Source: Actinomycetes bacterium (lineage in GTDB: Bacteria; Actinomycetota; Acidimicrobiia; Acidimicrobiales; Palsa-688). Taken from it: a stretch of DNA of 6,509 nt. How positions within the stretch are numbered: position 1 is the first letter of the stretch; every line of letters begins with the position of its first letter. Positions 5,783-6,509 of the stretch are shown piece by piece. The notes below the pieces were generated by a model that saw nothing but the letters and a program-made list of their open reading frames with translations, did not search any database and was not told where the DNA came from. The translations under genes and the position numbers were made by a program. The stretch covers positions 1-6,509 of the forward strand of contig JAJZWW010000190.1 in NCBI GenBank assembly GCA_021846485.1. The letters run 5' to 3'.

Positions 5783-6509
5783 TCAGCGGGAGTTGGCCGA
5801 CATGAGCACGGCCTTCAGCACATCGAACTCCTCGAGGCACTGGCCGCTGCCGATGACCACCGAGAACAGCGGGTTGTCGGCGATCACGATCGGCATACCG
5901 GTCTCGGCGACCAGCCGGGCGTCGAGACCGTGGAGCAGGGCCCCGCCCCCGGTGAGGACGATCCCCTGCTCCATGATGTCGGCGGCCAGCTCGGGCGGGG
6001 TGCGGTCGAGGGTCACCTTCACCGCGTCGACGATCGCCGAGACCGGCTCCTCGATGGCCTCGCGGATCTCCTCGGTGCTCGTGACGATCGTCTTGGGCAG
6101 CCCGGTGATCAGGTCGCGGCCGCGGATCTCCGCGTGGAGCTCCTCCTCCAACGGGCAGGCCGAGCCGAGGGCGATCTTGATCTCCTCGGCAGTCCGCTCA
6201 CCCAGGGCGAGGCTGTACTCCTTCTTGATGAACTGGATGATCGACTCGTCGAGCTCGTCGCCGCCGATGCGCACCGACTGGCTGGTGACGATCCCGCCGA
6301 GGGAGATGACCGCCACCTCCGTGGTGCCCCCGCCGATGTCCACGACCATGTTCCCGGTCGGCTCGTGCACCGGCAGGCCGGCGCCGATCGCCGCGGCCAT
6401 CGGCTCCTCGATGATGTGGGCGGGCTTGCGGGCCCCGGCCGACTCCGCCGCCTCCTGGACCGCCCGCTGCTCCACCCCGGTGATGCCCGACGGCACGCAG
6501 ATCACCATC
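5783..6509 (-). CDS. mreB: Cell shape-determining actin homologue MreB, C-terminal 241+ residues (start outside window)
   Basis: MreB is the ATP-binding bacterial actin whose membrane-attached filaments orient lateral wall synthesis. The frame is open to the right edge, so about 100 N-terminal residues, including the phosphate 1 motif and amphipathic helix, lie outside. The ATG at 6508 is an internal methionine: the sequence from there (MVICVPSGITGVEQRAVQEA) matches mid-protein MreB. Other landmarks are IEEPMAAAIGAGLPV, the phosphate 2 loop VVDIGGGTTEVAVISLGGI (about 150-180 nt from the right edge), RIGGDELDESIIQFIKKEY, the EEIKIALGSA segment and the adenosine motif GIVLTGGGALLHGLD. The C-terminus reads GSGQCLEEFDVLKAVL, close to the usual GSGRxLEEF form. 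No frame break is seen, so it appears intact within the window. It is the first gene of the visible mre cluster, with mreC 10 nt downstream. Confidence 0.97.
   Translation of the reverse strand, partial: MVICVPSGITGVEQRAVQEAAESAGARKPAHIIEEPMAAAIGAGLPVHEPTGNMVVDIGGGTTEVAVISLGGIVTSQSVRIGGDELDESIIQFIKKEYSLALGERTAEEIKIALGSACPLEEELHAEIRGRDLITGLPKTIVTSTEEIREAIEEPVSAIVDAVKVTLDRTPPELAADIMEQGIVLTGGGALLHGLDARLVAETGMPIVIADNPLFSVVIGSGQCLEEFDVLKAVLMSANSR

Noticed and set aside
4828..5805. Plus-strand 325-codon frame over mreC.
   Set aside because: It is an antisense shadow rich in Gly, His and Arg, with no motif. mreC on the other strand is complete and typical.

Overview
The window is a very GC-rich stretch (about 70% G+C) of an actinobacterial-type chromosome in which every supported gene lies on the minus strand. 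They read from right to left as one tightly packed transcription unit: mreB (5' end outside the window), mreC, mreD, rodA, a B12-binding-type radical SAM protein (TIGR03960-like), its small partner protein (TIGR03936/DUF2344-like), and the first 80 codons of a probable ribonuclease E/G gene that runs off the left edge. The high G/C content at third codon positions, the frequent GTG and TTG starts, and this order (rod-shape cluster, then the radical SAM pair, then RNase E/G) fit Actinomycetota. A deep branch such as Acidimicrobiia is my best guess, made from gene order and not from any database comparison.

The right half (3122-6509) is the elongasome cluster. MreB is the actin-like filament, MreC and MreD link it across the membrane, and RodA is the SEDS peptidoglycan glycosyltransferase. 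Genes are 10 nt apart or overlap by 4 nt up to mreD. In most actinobacterial mre clusters a class B penicillin-binding protein (mrdA/PBP2) sits between mreD and rodA. Here only 78 nt separate them, and those bases hold a 24-codon ORF that has a Shine-Dalgarno-like sequence, coding-like third positions and a 4-nt overlap with rodA.

The left half (1-3121) holds the conserved but functionally uncharacterised radical SAM pair and the start of RNase E/G. The radical SAM stop overlaps the partner's TTG start by 4 nt (TTGA), which suggests coupled translation. The RNase E/G ORF begins 15 nt after the partner's stop, behind a purine-rich ribosome-binding site. Its visible part is only the disordered Gly/Pro/Arg-rich N-terminus.

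There is no gene-free stretch over 300 bases and no tRNA, rRNA, CRISPR array, insertion sequence or phage gene. The window is mostly an ordinary core chromosomal region. The points worth checking are the missing mrdA with its mini-ORF, the uncharacterised radical SAM pair, and a possible internal promoter in the rodA-radical SAM gap.
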